From Phaeovulum vinaykumarii (lineage in GTDB: Bacteria; Pseudomonadota; Alphaproteobacteria; Rhodobacterales; Rhodobacteraceae), in assembly GCF_900156695.1 (NCBI RefSeq), contig NZ_FTOM01000003.1:62001-126000 (forward strand): 64,000 bases of DNA, written 5' to 3'. Shown here one piece after another: positions 1 to 9,103 of the stretch (within the stretch, counting starts at the first letter, position 1; every line of letters begins with the position of its first letter). The notes under the pieces are model-generated. The model made no database searches. It was not told the origin of the DNA and saw nothing but the letters and a program-made list of their open reading frames with translations. The translations under genes and the position numbers were made by a program.

Positions 1-1343
<1,343 letters not shown>

Positions 1344-1348
1344 TCTGC

Positions 1349-1804
1349 GTGCGCGGTTTTGCCCCGCATATGGCCGTCGCGCTGGCCGAAGCGCGCGCGG
1401 CGGCCCGGCGGGGCGAGGTGCCGGTGGGCGCGGTGGTCGTGTCCCCCGCCGGCGAGATCGTGGCGCGCGCGGGCAACCGCACGCGCGAACTGCACGACCC
1501 CACCGCCCATGCCGAGATCCTGGCCTTGCGCACGGCCTGCGCGGCGGCGGGCTCGGAGCGGCTGCCGGGGCATGCGCTCTTCGTCACGCTGGAACCCTGC
1601 CCGATGTGCGCCGCCGCCATCTCGAACGCGCGCATCGCCCGGCTGATCTATGGCGCGGCAGACCCCAAATCGGGCGGCGTGGCGCAGGGGCCGCGGATCT
1701 TCACGCATCCGCAATGTCACCATGTCCCGGAGGTCTTCGACGGGTTCTCGGCCGCGCAATCCGAGGATCTGCTCAGGGCCTTCTTCGCCCAGCGGCGCGG
1801 CTAG
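1349..1804 (+). CDS. tadA: tRNA-specific adenosine deaminase
   Basis: Converts the wobble adenosine A34 of tRNA-Arg(ACG) to inosine. The 151-residue protein has the cytidine/deoxycytidylate-deaminase zinc motifs: HAE at 54-56 (zinc His and proton-shuttle Glu) and PCPMC at 83-87 (two zinc Cys). Length fits the family. The GTG at 1349 begins 5 nt after the guaB stop with no obvious Shine-Dalgarno sequence; an in-frame ATG at 1370 is an alternative that would remove only seven residues. The close spacing suggests translational coupling with guaB. Guanine deaminase is the other possibility, but the motif spacing and size favour TadA. Confidence 0.93.
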   Translation: MRGFAPHMAVALAEARAAARRGEVPVGAVVVSPAGEIVARAGNRTRELHDPTAHAEILALRTACAAAGSERLPGHALFVTLEPCPMCAAAISNARIARLIYGAADPKSGGVAQGPRIFTHPQCHHVPEVFDGFSAAQSEDLLRAFFAQRRG

Positions 1805-1883
1805 GACGGTTTTTAGGCCCCCAGTAAGGGCTTGTTAGAAGTATTCCGGGATGGTGAGCCTCGATTACGTTTTCGAGGACATC

Positions 1884-3194
1884 ATGACCCGGCAGACTTT
1901 CCCCGGCCATTCGGCGGCCCCCGAACGATCGCACCCCCTCCTGCGTGCGGGTCTGCGCAAGGCCCTTGTGCCTGCCCTGGTGTTGGCTGGTCTGGCCACG
2001 TCCGCCCTTGCCGAGATGGCCCCTTTGCCCGAGCCCGTGCCGCAACCCGCGACCGTGCCGCAGCCCGTGGCCGATGCGCCCGTGATGGCGGCGCCGCGCG
2101 ACAGGGCCGCCCGCCCGACCGCCGATGGCATTGCCCATTTCGCGCAGGTGGCCGCCTTCGAAGGGGGCTCGGGCATGGCCGGGCAGACCTTCAACCTGGG
2201 CATCCGCGCCGCCTTCGAGGAAGCCAATCGCGCCGGCGGTGTCAACGGGCTGACGCTGGCGCTCCACGGCGTCAATGACAGCTACGAACCCGACCAGACC
2301 ATCGCCGCCGGCCGCCAGATTGCCGATGATCCGCGCATGCTGGCCTTCGTGGGCAGCTACGGCACCGCCACCTCGACCGCGCTGCAATCGGTAGCCGCGG
2401 ACGCCGGGATGGCGTTGGTCGGCCCGCTGACGGGGGCGGGGTTTGCCCGCAACACCGCGCTGGGCAATGTGTTCAACCTGCGCACCTCCTATGCCGCCGA
2501 GGCCGAGGCCTGGGTGGCGCATCTGGTGGACCAGCGCGGCTTCACCCGTATCGGCGTGCTCTATCAAGATGACGGCTTCGGCCGCTCGGGCCTGGCGGGC
2601 GTGCGCGCAGCGCTGGCCCGGCGCGGCCTCGAGACCGCCGCGATCGGCGGCTATGTGCGCAACACCACTGCCGTCAAGGCCGCCTTCCTCGACATGCGCG
2701 ATGCCGATGTCGAGGCCATCGCCGTGATCAGCACGCAGGCGCCGCTGAGCACCGCGATCCGCCTGGCCAGGGCACATGGCCTGCCCGACACGGTCTTCAC
2801 CACGCTGTCCTTTCTCAGCGCCGATGCGCTGGCCGCCGAGCTGGGCCCCATGGGCGCGGGGGTGATCTTCTCGCAGGTCGTCCCCCCCACCTGGGAAACC
2901 GACCGCCCCGTCGTGGCCCGCTATCTGGAGGCGCTGGCCGCTGTCGAGCCCGAGGCCGCGCCCGCCTTCATCTCGCTTGAAGGCTACATGGTCGGCCGGC
3001 TGGTCCTTGCCGGGCTGGCCGCGGCCGGACCCGACCCCGACCGCGCCCGCTTCCTCAAGGCGATGGCAGGGCTGACCGAGGTTCCCGTCGAGGATCTCAC
3101 CCTTCACTTCGGCCCCGACGACAACCAGGGCCTCGATGCGGTGTTCCTGACCCGCCTTTCGGCCGATGGCCGGATCGAGGATCTGACCAACTGA
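1884..3194 (+). CDS. Periplasmic ligand-binding protein (Leu/Ile/Val-binding, Peripla_BP_6 type)
   Basis: A 436-residue type I periplasmic binding protein. The N-terminus carries a long positively charged region, then a hydrophobic segment and a likely signal-peptidase site after LVLAGLATSALA. The mature part shows the family landmarks: an early AFEEANRAGGVNG segment, the AFVGSYGTATSTALQSVAAD ligand-pocket region, the GVLYQDDGFGRSG hinge and a C-terminal EGYMVGRLVLAGL segment. A longer frame starts at 1851, but GAGGA stands just before the ATG at 1884 and the signal peptide fits that start. No transporter genes adjoin it; the next gene is a chemoreceptor 67 nt downstream, so a sensory rather than transport role is possible. 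The ligand cannot be named. Confidence 0.85.
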   Translation: MTRQTFPGHSAAPERSHPLLRAGLRKALVPALVLAGLATSALAEMAPLPEPVPQPATVPQPVADAPVMAAPRDRAARPTADGIAHFAQVAAFEGGSGMAGQTFNLGIRAAFEEANRAGGVNGLTLALHGVNDSYEPDQTIAAGRQIADDPRMLAFVGSYGTATSTALQSVAADAGMALVGPLTGAGFARNTALGNVFNLRTSYAAEAEAWVAHLVDQRGFTRIGVLYQDDGFGRSGLAGVRAALARRGLETAAIGGYVRNTTAVKAAFLDMRDADVEAIAVISTQAPLSTAIRLARAHGLPDTVFTTLSFLSADALAAELGPMGAGVIFSQVVPPTWETDRPVVARYLEALAAVEPEAAPAFISLEGYMVGRLVLAGLAAAGPDPDRARFLKAMAGLTEVPVEDLTLHFGPDDNQGLDAVFLTRLSADGRIEDLTN

Positions 3195-3261
3195 TCCGAT
3201 GACCGGCGCCCCGCGCCGGCCCCCGCCCGCCGCGGCGGGATGACAAGATGGAAACACGCCG

Positions 3262-6027
3262 ATGCGCAAACTCGTCGACCTTGCCCTTCACGGAATTGCC
3301 GGTCGCATCTTGCTGATCGTTCTCAGCCTTGCCGCCACCACTGCGGCCGCGGTCCTTCTGGCCTTTCTGGTCTTTCAACAGACCGCCGAGGATCTCGACG
3401 TGATGCGCACCGAACGCGTCCCTGCATTGCGCGATGGCGCCCGCGTCATCGACCGAAGCCAGGTGCTGGGCGAAAGCCTCACCGAGATGCTGCTGGCCTC
3501 TGATCCCGACCGCCTCCAGACCCGCCGGAGCGAAACCGAAGCCGCGCGCGCCGCGCTCGACGAGGCCATTCGCAACCTGCCCGAAAACGCCCGCGCCGCC
3601 TTCGACGAGGCGCTGACGCAGGCGGATGCGCGGATCAAGGCGCTGGGCCGCGTGCGCGCCGAGGAATTCGCGCTGGATGCCGAACTGGGCGCCGCGCTGA
3701 GCGCGCTCGACACCCTCTCGCGCGAGATCGACGCCCGCCTGGCCGAGATGTCGGACGCCACTTTCCGCGCCGTCGACCGCACCGGCCAGGAAACCGCCGA
3801 TGTGGTCAGCGGCACCTTCGACCGGATCGTGCGCCAGGAATTCGCCGAGGTGCGTCTGGCCCTCCAGGTGCGCTCGGAAATCAACCTCCTCTCGGGCGTG
3901 GCCATGGCGCTGGGCACGGTTTCGGACCCGGCCGTCTCGACCATCCTGCGCGATCTGTCGAATTCGGCGCTGGCGCGGCTCGAACTGATGTTGCCGGCGA
4001 TCCTGCGCACCGAGGCGCTGGGCAGCCGCCGCGACGTGATCGACCGCGCGATGTCGCTTTTTGCCGACATCACCGGCACGGCCGCCGGGGCGGACCGCAG
4101 CGCCGAGCTTCTGTCGATGCGCAAGGATCTCGAGACCGAACTGGCCGTGGTCCAGGATGACCTGATCTTCGATCTGCGCATGGAAAGCGAACGCGCCGCC
4201 TCGCAGAACCGCGCCGCATTCGAGATGCTGCGCGCCGATGTCGTGAGCCTGCGTCAGCTTTCCGCGCTCTCCGACACGATCAAGGGCTTCATCGCCAAGG
4301 CCTTTCAGGTGGCCGTGGCCGATGATGCCGACACGCTCAAGGCGCGTCAGGCAGAACTGGTCGCGGCGGCGGCCAAGCTCGAGACCGAGCTGACCGACGG
4401 CACCGCCAGCCTCAACCCGCTCGTGCGCAAGCTCCAGACCTTCGCCGCCGATGGCACCGGGATCGCCGCCTCGCGCGCGGCGGTGCTGAAGGCGCGCGCC
4501 GAGGCCGCCACGATTTCCGATGCCGCCGCCGAGGCCCTGCACGAGGTCGCGGCCATCGCCGCCCAGGCCAATGCCACCGCGCTGGATCGGATCTATACCG
4601 CCGGCGTGGAGCTGCGCGCCGAGATGGATGCAGCCATCTTCCAGCTGCGCCTCGTGGTCGCCGCCTGTGCCGTCTTCGCCGGTCTGGCCATGCTGTTTGC
4701 CTGGACCTCGATCATCCGTCCGCTGGGCCGCGTCAGCGAAGCCACGGGGCAACTGGCCCGCGGCAATCTCGAGATCGTCGACAGCCTGCCCGTCAAGCGC
4801 GGCGAAATCGGCATGATGACCGCCGCGCTGGGCGTCTTCCGCGACGGGATCGTCGAGAACGCCCGCCTTCAGGAAGAGGACCGCCGCCAGACCGAGGCGC
4901 GCGCCCAGGCCGAGGCGCAGGCGCTCCGCGACAAGGTCGCGCGCGAGGAGGCCGAGCGCCAGGCGCTGGCCGAAGCCGAACGCCGCGAACACGAGCGCGA
5001 GCAGGCGGCCGAAGCCGAGAAGGAACGTCTGCGCGCCGCCGCGGAGGCCGAACGCCGCGCCCAGGCCGAAGCCCAAGCCCGCGTGGTGACGGCGCTGGCC
5101 AACGCCCTGCGCAGCCTGGCCGACGGGGATCTGCGCGTGCAGATCGACGAACCCTTCTCGGACGGCTACGAACAGCTGCGCGCGGATTTCAACGAGGCCG
5201 TCAGCACCCTTGAAACGGCGATCCGGGCCATCTCGCATGGCATCATCACCATCAACGGCGGCGCCGAAGATATCGCGCAGGCCTCTCTGGCGCTGTCGCA
5301 GCGCACCGAAACCACCGCTGCGACACTGGAGGAATCTGCCGCCGCGCTGACCCAGATCACGGAATCCGTGGCCTCTTCGGCCAAGGGGGCCCGCGAAGCC
5401 GATCGCGCGGTGCTGGATGCGCGCGCCCGCGCCGAACGCTCGAACGAGGTCGTGGGCGGCGCCGTCGAGGCCATGAACGCCATCGAGGACAGCTCGCGCA
5501 AGATCTCGACCATCATCGACGTGATCGACGATATCGCCTTCCAGACCAATCTTCTCGCGCTCAATGCCGGGGTCGAGGCGGCCCGTGCGGGCGAGGCCGG
5601 GCGCGGCTTTGCGGTTGTTGCCTCCGAAGTGCGCGGCCTTGCCCAGCGGTCCTCCGAGGCCGCGCGCGAGATCGGCCAGCTGATCTCGGATAGCGGCAAT
5701 CACGTCAGCCGCGGCGTGTCGATGGTGGGGCAGGTGGGCAGCTCGCTGGGCGAGATCGTCCAGTCGATCGAGAACATCACCCAGCAGGTCTCGGCAATCG
5801 CGGCCGCCGCCAGCGAGCAATCGACCGGCATTTCCGAGATCTCGACCGCGGTCAGCCAGCTCGATCAGGCAACCCAGCAAAACGCCGCCATGGTCGAGGA
5901 AACGACCGCGGCGGGGCAGGGGCTCTCGCAAGAGACGAACAATCTGACGCAGCTGGTCTCGCGCTTCTCGCTGCGCGACGATCGCAGCGCGGCGGAGGCC
6001 GACAACGGATATCGCCGCGCCTCCTGA
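3262..6027 (+). CDS. Methyl-accepting chemotaxis protein
   Basis: A 921-residue transmembrane chemoreceptor. TM1 lies at about residues 13-37 and TM2 at about 461-483, so about 420 residues, predicted mostly helical, face the periplasm; this is much larger than a standard 4-helix or Cache sensor. A HAMP domain follows TM2 ([19 protein letters not shown]), then a very Glu/Ala/Arg-rich coiled coil at about 534-612, a second HAMP-like unit ([17 protein letters not shown]), and the methylation and signalling helices with the conserved hairpin tip near residue 757 ([20 protein letters not shown]). The C-terminus lacks a CheR/CheB-tethering pentapeptide. No che genes are nearby. The signal is unknown; the adjacent binding protein is a candidate input partner. 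Confidence 0.95.
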   Translation: MRKLVDLALHGIAGRILLIVLSLAATTAAAVLLAFLVFQQTAEDLDVMRTERVPALRDGARVIDRSQVLGESLTEMLLASDPDRLQTRRSETEAARAALDEAIRNLPENARAAFDEALTQADARIKALGRVRAEEFALDAELGAALSALDTLSREIDARLAEMSDATFRAVDRTGQETADVVSGTFDRIVRQEFAEVRLALQVRSEINLLSGVAMALGTVSDPAVSTILRDLSNSALARLELMLPAILRTEALGSRRDVIDRAMSLFADITGTAAGADRSAELLSMRKDLETELAVVQDDLIFDLRMESERAASQNRAAFEMLRADVVSLRQLSALSDTIKGFIAKAFQVAVADDADTLKARQAELVAAAAKLETELTDGTASLNPLVRKLQTFAADGTGIAASRAAVLKARAEAATISDAAAEALHEVAAIAAQANATALDRIYTAGVELRAEMDAAIFQLRLVVAACAVFAGLAMLFAWTSIIRPLGRVSEATGQLARGNLEIVDSLPVKRGEIGMMTAALGVFRDGIVENARLQEEDRRQTEARAQAEAQALRDKVAREEAERQALAEAERREHEREQAAEAEKERLRAAAEAERRAQAEAQARVVTALANALRSLADGDLRVQIDEPFSDGYEQLRADFNEAVSTLETAIRAISHGIITINGGAEDIAQASLALSQRTETTAATLEESAAALTQITESVASSAKGAREADRAVLDARARAERSNEVVGGAVEAMNAIEDSSRKISTIIDVIDDIAFQTNLLALNAGVEAARAGEAGRGFAVVASEVRGLAQRSSEAAREIGQLISDSGNHVSRGVSMVGQVGSSLGEIVQSIENITQQVSAIAAAASEQSTGISEISTAVSQLDQATQQNAAMVEETTAAGQGLSQETNNLTQLVSRFSLRDDRSAAEADNGYRRAS

Positions 6028-6088
6028 GCCGTTCCAGACGGCGCGCGCGCTCCTCGAGCGTAACGAGCAGCCCGCGCGCCCAATGACA

Positions 6089-6119
6089 GCCCCACCCGTG
6101 CTCATGCCATGGGTGGGGC
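6089..6119 (+). terminator. Stem-loop after the chemoreceptor gene
   Basis: GCCCCACCC (6089-6097) pairs perfectly with GGGTGGGGC (6111-6119) around a 13-nt loop, 62 nt past the chemoreceptor stop. The following T content is poor, so an intrinsic terminator is only one reading; it could also act on the minus strand after the lipoprotein gene at 6178. Confidence 0.4.
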
Positions 6120-6177
6120 GCCTTCATCTGACTGGCACGAAAGCCCTAAGCTTCGGCGCCCCTGCGATCCGGACGGA

Positions 6178-6624
6178 TCAGCCGGAGATCGTCCCGTTGG
6201 CGGAATTGTAATCCCCCCACCGGATCGTGGTCTTCTGCCTCCCCGCGCGGATATCGAAACGATAGCTGGAATTCGTGCGACCGTGGGTCCTGTTACACGG
6301 CGGCAGGAAGCCCGATGACACCTCCGTCGTCCCATCGGCCTCGGAAAGAACCCGGACGCGCCGGTGTTCCACCCTGCTCCCATCGCTTATGACGTCATAC
6401 ATGCGCACCATGATCGGCACGCCTTCAAGCTTGGTATGCGAGATCGTGAGACCCGGTTGAACCGCCTGCCCGCCGAGCTGACGGCACAGGTTCTGCTGCG
6501 CCATCGGCGCGATATCCACTCGGGACACGACAAATGACGCGGCGGGTTCCGTCGACGGCATCTGCGTTGTCTGACAGGCGCTGACCAGCGCAGCGCCCAG
6601 AACCAAAGCAAGACTTCTCTTCAC
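6178..6624 (-). CDS. Small lipoprotein of unknown function
   Basis: I do not recognise this family. The product is 148 residues from a GTG at 6624, preceded by GGAGG at a 5-nt spacing; a longer open frame to 6768 lacks such a site. The N-terminus KRSLALVLGAALVSACQTT is a classic lipoprotein signal with lipobox VSAC, so the mature protein should be a membrane-anchored lipoprotein beginning at Cys16. The mature part contains two more Cys (NLCRQLGG and LPPCNRT) that could form a disulfide. It is a single gene, convergent with the chemoreceptor gene and separated from the tRNA by about 280 nt. Function unknown. Confidence 0.7.
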   Translation of the reverse strand: MKRSLALVLGAALVSACQTTQMPSTEPAASFVVSRVDIAPMAQQNLCRQLGGQAVQPGLTISHTKLEGVPIMVRMYDVISDGSRVEHRRVRVLSEADGTTEVSSGFLPPCNRTHGRTNSSYRFDIRAGRQKTTIRWGDYNSANGTISG

Positions 6625-6902
6625 ATATTCCTCCGGATCAATTGGACCGCATCTCGGCGAAACGGCGCGTTTCAACGACACACGCGATAGCTCCGACATG
6701 CGGGGACCATGGGATTGCGACCGCGGACAGGGATCGGAGCGCGTCCCCACACATGTTTTAGAGTTCACGCCGAGACCGTTCCTGCCCGCGCCGGGTGAGC
6801 CCGCGTCCAGTCAGGACTACCGACATTGCCCGCATGCGCGCGTTGCCCGACCGACCGCCGCCGGCCAAACTGCCAGGTGAACACCATTTTGAGAGGATTT
6901 CG

Positions 6903-6986
6903 TGGTGCGGGTGGTCGGACTCGAACCGACACTCCTTGCGGAAAGGGAGTTTGAGTCCCTCGCGTCTACCATTTCGCCACACCCGC
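6903..6986 (-). tRNA. tRNA-Leu (anticodon CAA)
   Basis: Read on the minus strand, the acceptor GCGGGTG pairs with CACCCGC, followed by discriminator A and an encoded CCA (6903-6905). The anticodon stem AGGGA/TCCCT closes the loop CTCAAAC, giving anticodon CAA (plus-strand 6951-6953), which decodes UUG. A long variable arm (TTTCCGCAAGGAGT region) and the T-arm GGTTCGAGTCC confirm a class II leucine tRNA. Confidence 0.96.
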
Positions 6987-7181
6987 AGGCTTGCGCTTCG
7001 ATGGCAGGCCCCGGACCGGGCGAAGCGCAGGCAAGCTATAGGGCCTGTCGGGCGCGGACTCAAGAGATCCGGCGCACCCGCCGCGCCCCCTTTTCCTTGA
7101 CCTCGGCGACAAGGCGGGCAATGTCGCCGAGGACAAGGGCCGGCTTTTGCGCCCGTGTGCTGCACCCTGAAGGAGCCCTCC

Positions 7182-7760
7182 ATGCTGAGACGCGCCTATG
7201 ACTGGACGCTGGGACTTGCCGGGCATCGTCATGCGCTCTGGGCGCTGGCCTTCGTGGCCTTCATCGAAAGCTCGGTCTTTCCGATCCCGCCCGATGTCCT
7301 TCTGATCCCGATGATCCTGGCCCGCCCCGACCGCGCCTTCGTCATTGCCGCGGTGGCCACGGTCGCCTCGGTGCTGGGCGGGCTTCTGGGCTATGCGATC
7401 GGCTGGGGCCTGATGGAAAGTCTGGGCCATTTCGTTCTGGATTTCTACGGCAAGGCCGACGCATTTGACACATTGGCCGCGCGGTTCAACGAACAGGGCG
7501 CCTGGGCGGTTCTGATTGCCGGCGTCACGCCCTTTCCCTATAAGGTCATCACCATATTCTCAGGGGCGACCGGGCTTCATCTGGGTCTGTTCATCGCGGT
7601 TTCGATCCTGGCGCGCGCCTTGCGTTTCTTCATCGTGGCCGGTCTGTTGTGGAAATTCGGCGCGCCGATCCGGATCTTCATCGAACGTTGGCTGGGATGG
7701 CTTATCACGGCGGCACTGGCGCTTCTGATCGGAGGCTTCTACATGGTGAAATATATATGA
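7182..7760 (+). CDS. DedA / YqaA-type membrane protein
   Basis: A 192-residue integral membrane protein of the SNARE-associated/DedA superfamily, YqaA-like branch; members are implicated in envelope homeostasis and lipid carrier scrambling, but the exact substrate here is unknown. The N-terminal ESSVFPIPPDVLLIPMI segment and the internal AGVTPFPYKVITIFSGATG segment match the two conserved re-entrant regions of the family, and four to five hydrophobic helices are visible. AAGGAG precedes the ATG at 7182; the frame is open further upstream to 7155 without support. The stop overlaps the start of dsbB (ATGA), so translation is coupled. Confidence 0.88.
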   Translation: MLRRAYDWTLGLAGHRHALWALAFVAFIESSVFPIPPDVLLIPMILARPDRAFVIAAVATVASVLGGLLGYAIGWGLMESLGHFVLDFYGKADAFDTLAARFNEQGAWAVLIAGVTPFPYKVITIFSGATGLHLGLFIAVSILARALRFFIVAGLLWKFGAPIRIFIERWLGWLITAALALLIGGFYMVKYI

Positions 7761-8275
7761 AACCGGAATTCCTGACCTCGGGTCGCATGCTGGCGGGTCT
7801 GGCCGGGGCGGGGTCGGCCCTGGTGCTGGCCGGCGCCTTCGTCTTTCAGGCCATGGGCTATGCGCCGTGCGAATTGTGCATCTGGCAACGCTGGCCGCAT
7901 GCGATCGCGCTGGGGCTGGCGCTGGCCGCGATCGCGGGGCGCGACGGGTCGGGGGGCGACAGGTCGGGGCGCGGGGCAGGTCCGGGGGCGCGGCTGGCCC
8001 GTCTGACCGGCGGCCCGGTGATGCTGATCTCGGCCGGGCTTGGCGTCTATCATACGGGCGTTGAACGGCATTTCTGGGCGGGGCCCAGTGCCTGCACCTC
8101 AAGCGGGGTCAGCGGACTGGACGCCGATCAGCTGATGGCGCAGATCATGTCGGCGCCGCTGGTGCGCTGCGACGAGGTGGTGTGGACGCTGATGGGCCTG
8201 TCGATGGCCAGCTGGAACGCGATCGTGTCGCTGGTGCTGGCCGGGCTGTGGATCGCCGCCGCGCGCCGCGGCTGA
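7757..8275 (+). CDS. dsbB: Disulfide bond formation protein DsbB
   Basis: Inner-membrane quinone reductase that re-oxidises DsbA. The 172-residue protein has four hydrophobic helices, the first redox pair as CELC just after the first helix (residues 37-40), and a second periplasmic Cys pair (ACTSS and VRCDE). The start ATG overlaps the stop of the DedA-like gene by ATGA. One oddity is a Gly/Arg/Ser-rich insert (GRDGSGGDRSGRGAGPGAR) between the second and third helices, encoded by low-complexity GC-rich DNA. dsbA is not in the window. Confidence 0.92.
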   Translation: MKPEFLTSGRMLAGLAGAGSALVLAGAFVFQAMGYAPCELCIWQRWPHAIALGLALAAIAGRDGSGGDRSGRGAGPGARLARLTGGPVMLISAGLGVYHTGVERHFWAGPSACTSSGVSGLDADQLMAQIMSAPLVRCDEVVWTLMGLSMASWNAIVSLVLAGLWIAAARRG

Positions 8276-8320
8276 GGCGGCCAGTTTCCGCTTCCCCCAC
8301 CGCCTTCCCCCGGCGTCAAT

Positions 8321-8344
8321 ACGCGCAAGCGCCGTTTTGCGCGT
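8321..8344. repeat. Perfect dyad between dsbB and the H-NS-like gene
   Basis: ACGCGCAA (8321-8328) and TTGCGCGT (8337-8344) form perfect 8-bp arms around 8 nt. There is no T run, so it may be an operator for the downstream H-NS-like gene or a Rho-independent-like stem for dsbB. Confidence 0.45.
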
Positions 8345-8358
8345 GAATTACGCCGGAA

Positions 8359-8395
8359 TTATCCTTTCATCCTGTTATAAAACGATATAGGATAA
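8359..8395 (+). promoter_or_regulatory. AT-rich putative promoter with inverted repeat upstream of the H-NS-like gene
   Basis: TTATCCT (8359-8365) and AGGATAA (8389-8395) are inverted, flanking TATAAAACGATAT, in the most AT-rich patch of the region. A -10-like TATAAA and the dyad suggest a promoter with an operator, possibly autoregulatory since H-NS-like proteins bind AT-rich bent DNA. No transcription start can be read directly. Confidence 0.35.
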
Positions 8396-8450
8396 ATCAT
8401 GGCATACCAGAAACGTGCCGAACAATAATACCGGACAAGAAGGCAATATC

Positions 8451-8762
8451 GTGGACTTTGACCTCGAAAACATGTCGCTCGACGACCTCAAGAAACTTGA
8501 AAAGGACGTCGCGCGCGCAATTCGTTCCTATTCGACGCGCAAGCTTCTTGAAGCCCGGCAGAAGCTTGAAGCCCAGGCGCGCGAGATGGGCTATTCCCTC
8601 AACGAGATCATCGACGTGCCCGCCAAGGGCAAATCGGTCAACCCGCCGAAATACCGCCATCCCGAAAACCCGGACCTGACCTGGTCGGGGCGGGGGCGCA
8701 AACCGCGCTGGATCACCGAAGCCATCGACCGCGGCGTCGATATCGAGACGTTCCGGATCTGA
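8451..8762 (+). CDS. H-NS family nucleoid protein (HvrA-like)
   Basis: Small xenogeneic-silencer/nucleoid regulator. The N-terminal half (DLENMSLDDLKKLEKDV and following) is a coiled-coil oligomerisation region; the C-terminal half carries the H-NS DNA-binding core YRHPENPDLTWSGRGRKPRW. In Rhodobacter capsulatus HvrA modulates photosynthesis and nitrogen-fixation genes, which is the reason for the comparison; the role here is inferred. The frame is open from a GTG at 8415, but AGAAGG lies 7 nt upstream of the GTG at 8451, giving 103 residues, close to the roughly 102-residue HvrA. Two dyads lie upstream and a strong stem-loop follows. Confidence 0.9.
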   Translation: MDFDLENMSLDDLKKLEKDVARAIRSYSTRKLLEARQKLEAQAREMGYSLNEIIDVPAKGKSVNPPKYRHPENPDLTWSGRGRKPRWITEAIDRGVDIETFRI

Positions 8763-8767
8763 TTGCG

Positions 8768-8803
8768 CCTGTTCCCCCGGATCTTGTCTCCGGGGTGAAC
8801 AGG
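8768..8803 (+). terminator. Strong stem-loop after the H-NS-like gene
   Basis: CCTGTTCCCCCGGA (8768-8781) pairs with TCCGGGG plus GAACAGG (8789-8803), giving 14 pairs with one bulged T and a 7-nt loop, 5 nt after the stop. No T run follows, so it may act as a Rho-assisted terminator or a 3'-end stabiliser. Confidence 0.6.
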
Positions 8804-8820
8804 TCCGCTAGGCGCCACCC

Positions 8821-8856
8821 TTTCAGAAGAACCGGGCCTTTCAGAAGACCCGGGCC
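8821..8856. repeat. 18-bp tandem duplication in an intergenic stretch
   Basis: Two consecutive 18-bp copies, TTTCAGAAGA(A/C)CCGGGCC, differ at one position. They lie in the only gap over 300 bp (8763-9103), which otherwise contains the stem-loop before it and the terminator after it; no gene is seen in this gap. Confidence 0.7.
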
Positions 8857-8861
8857 GCCAG

Positions 8862-8888
8862 AAAAAAGGCGGAGCCAGAGGCTCCGCC
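8862..8888 (-). terminator. Intrinsic terminator for the luxR-type gene
   Basis: On the minus strand GGCGGAGCC, loop TCT, GGCTCCGCC is a perfect 9-bp hairpin followed directly by TTTTTT (plus-strand A run 8862-8867). It is a textbook Rho-independent terminator, about 215 nt beyond the stop of the luxR-type gene, implying a long 3' UTR or an extra small transcript in between. Confidence 0.85.
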
Positions 8889-9103
8889 AAGTCACGCTCG
8901 ACCAGACCGGGGTGGTGGCCCGAGCGTCGCCCAAAAATCCCCGGCGCCGGACAAAGCACCGGAAATCAGATCCGCGCTGCAAGCAAAAGGATCACTGACA
9001 AAACAGGGTTCAACCCAGAAGCGCGTCACCTGCATAGATGACAGCCCCGACGCCCAAAGTTCCAGTCAGGGAAACCTGACTTGCGACACAAGACCGCACC
9101 CAA

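Noticed and set aside
3097-6105. A 1002-residue open frame on the minus strand opposite the chemoreceptor gene
   Set aside because: Composition is Gly/Arg/Asp/Leu-biased without domains or a start site, and the plus-strand chemoreceptor is unequivocal.
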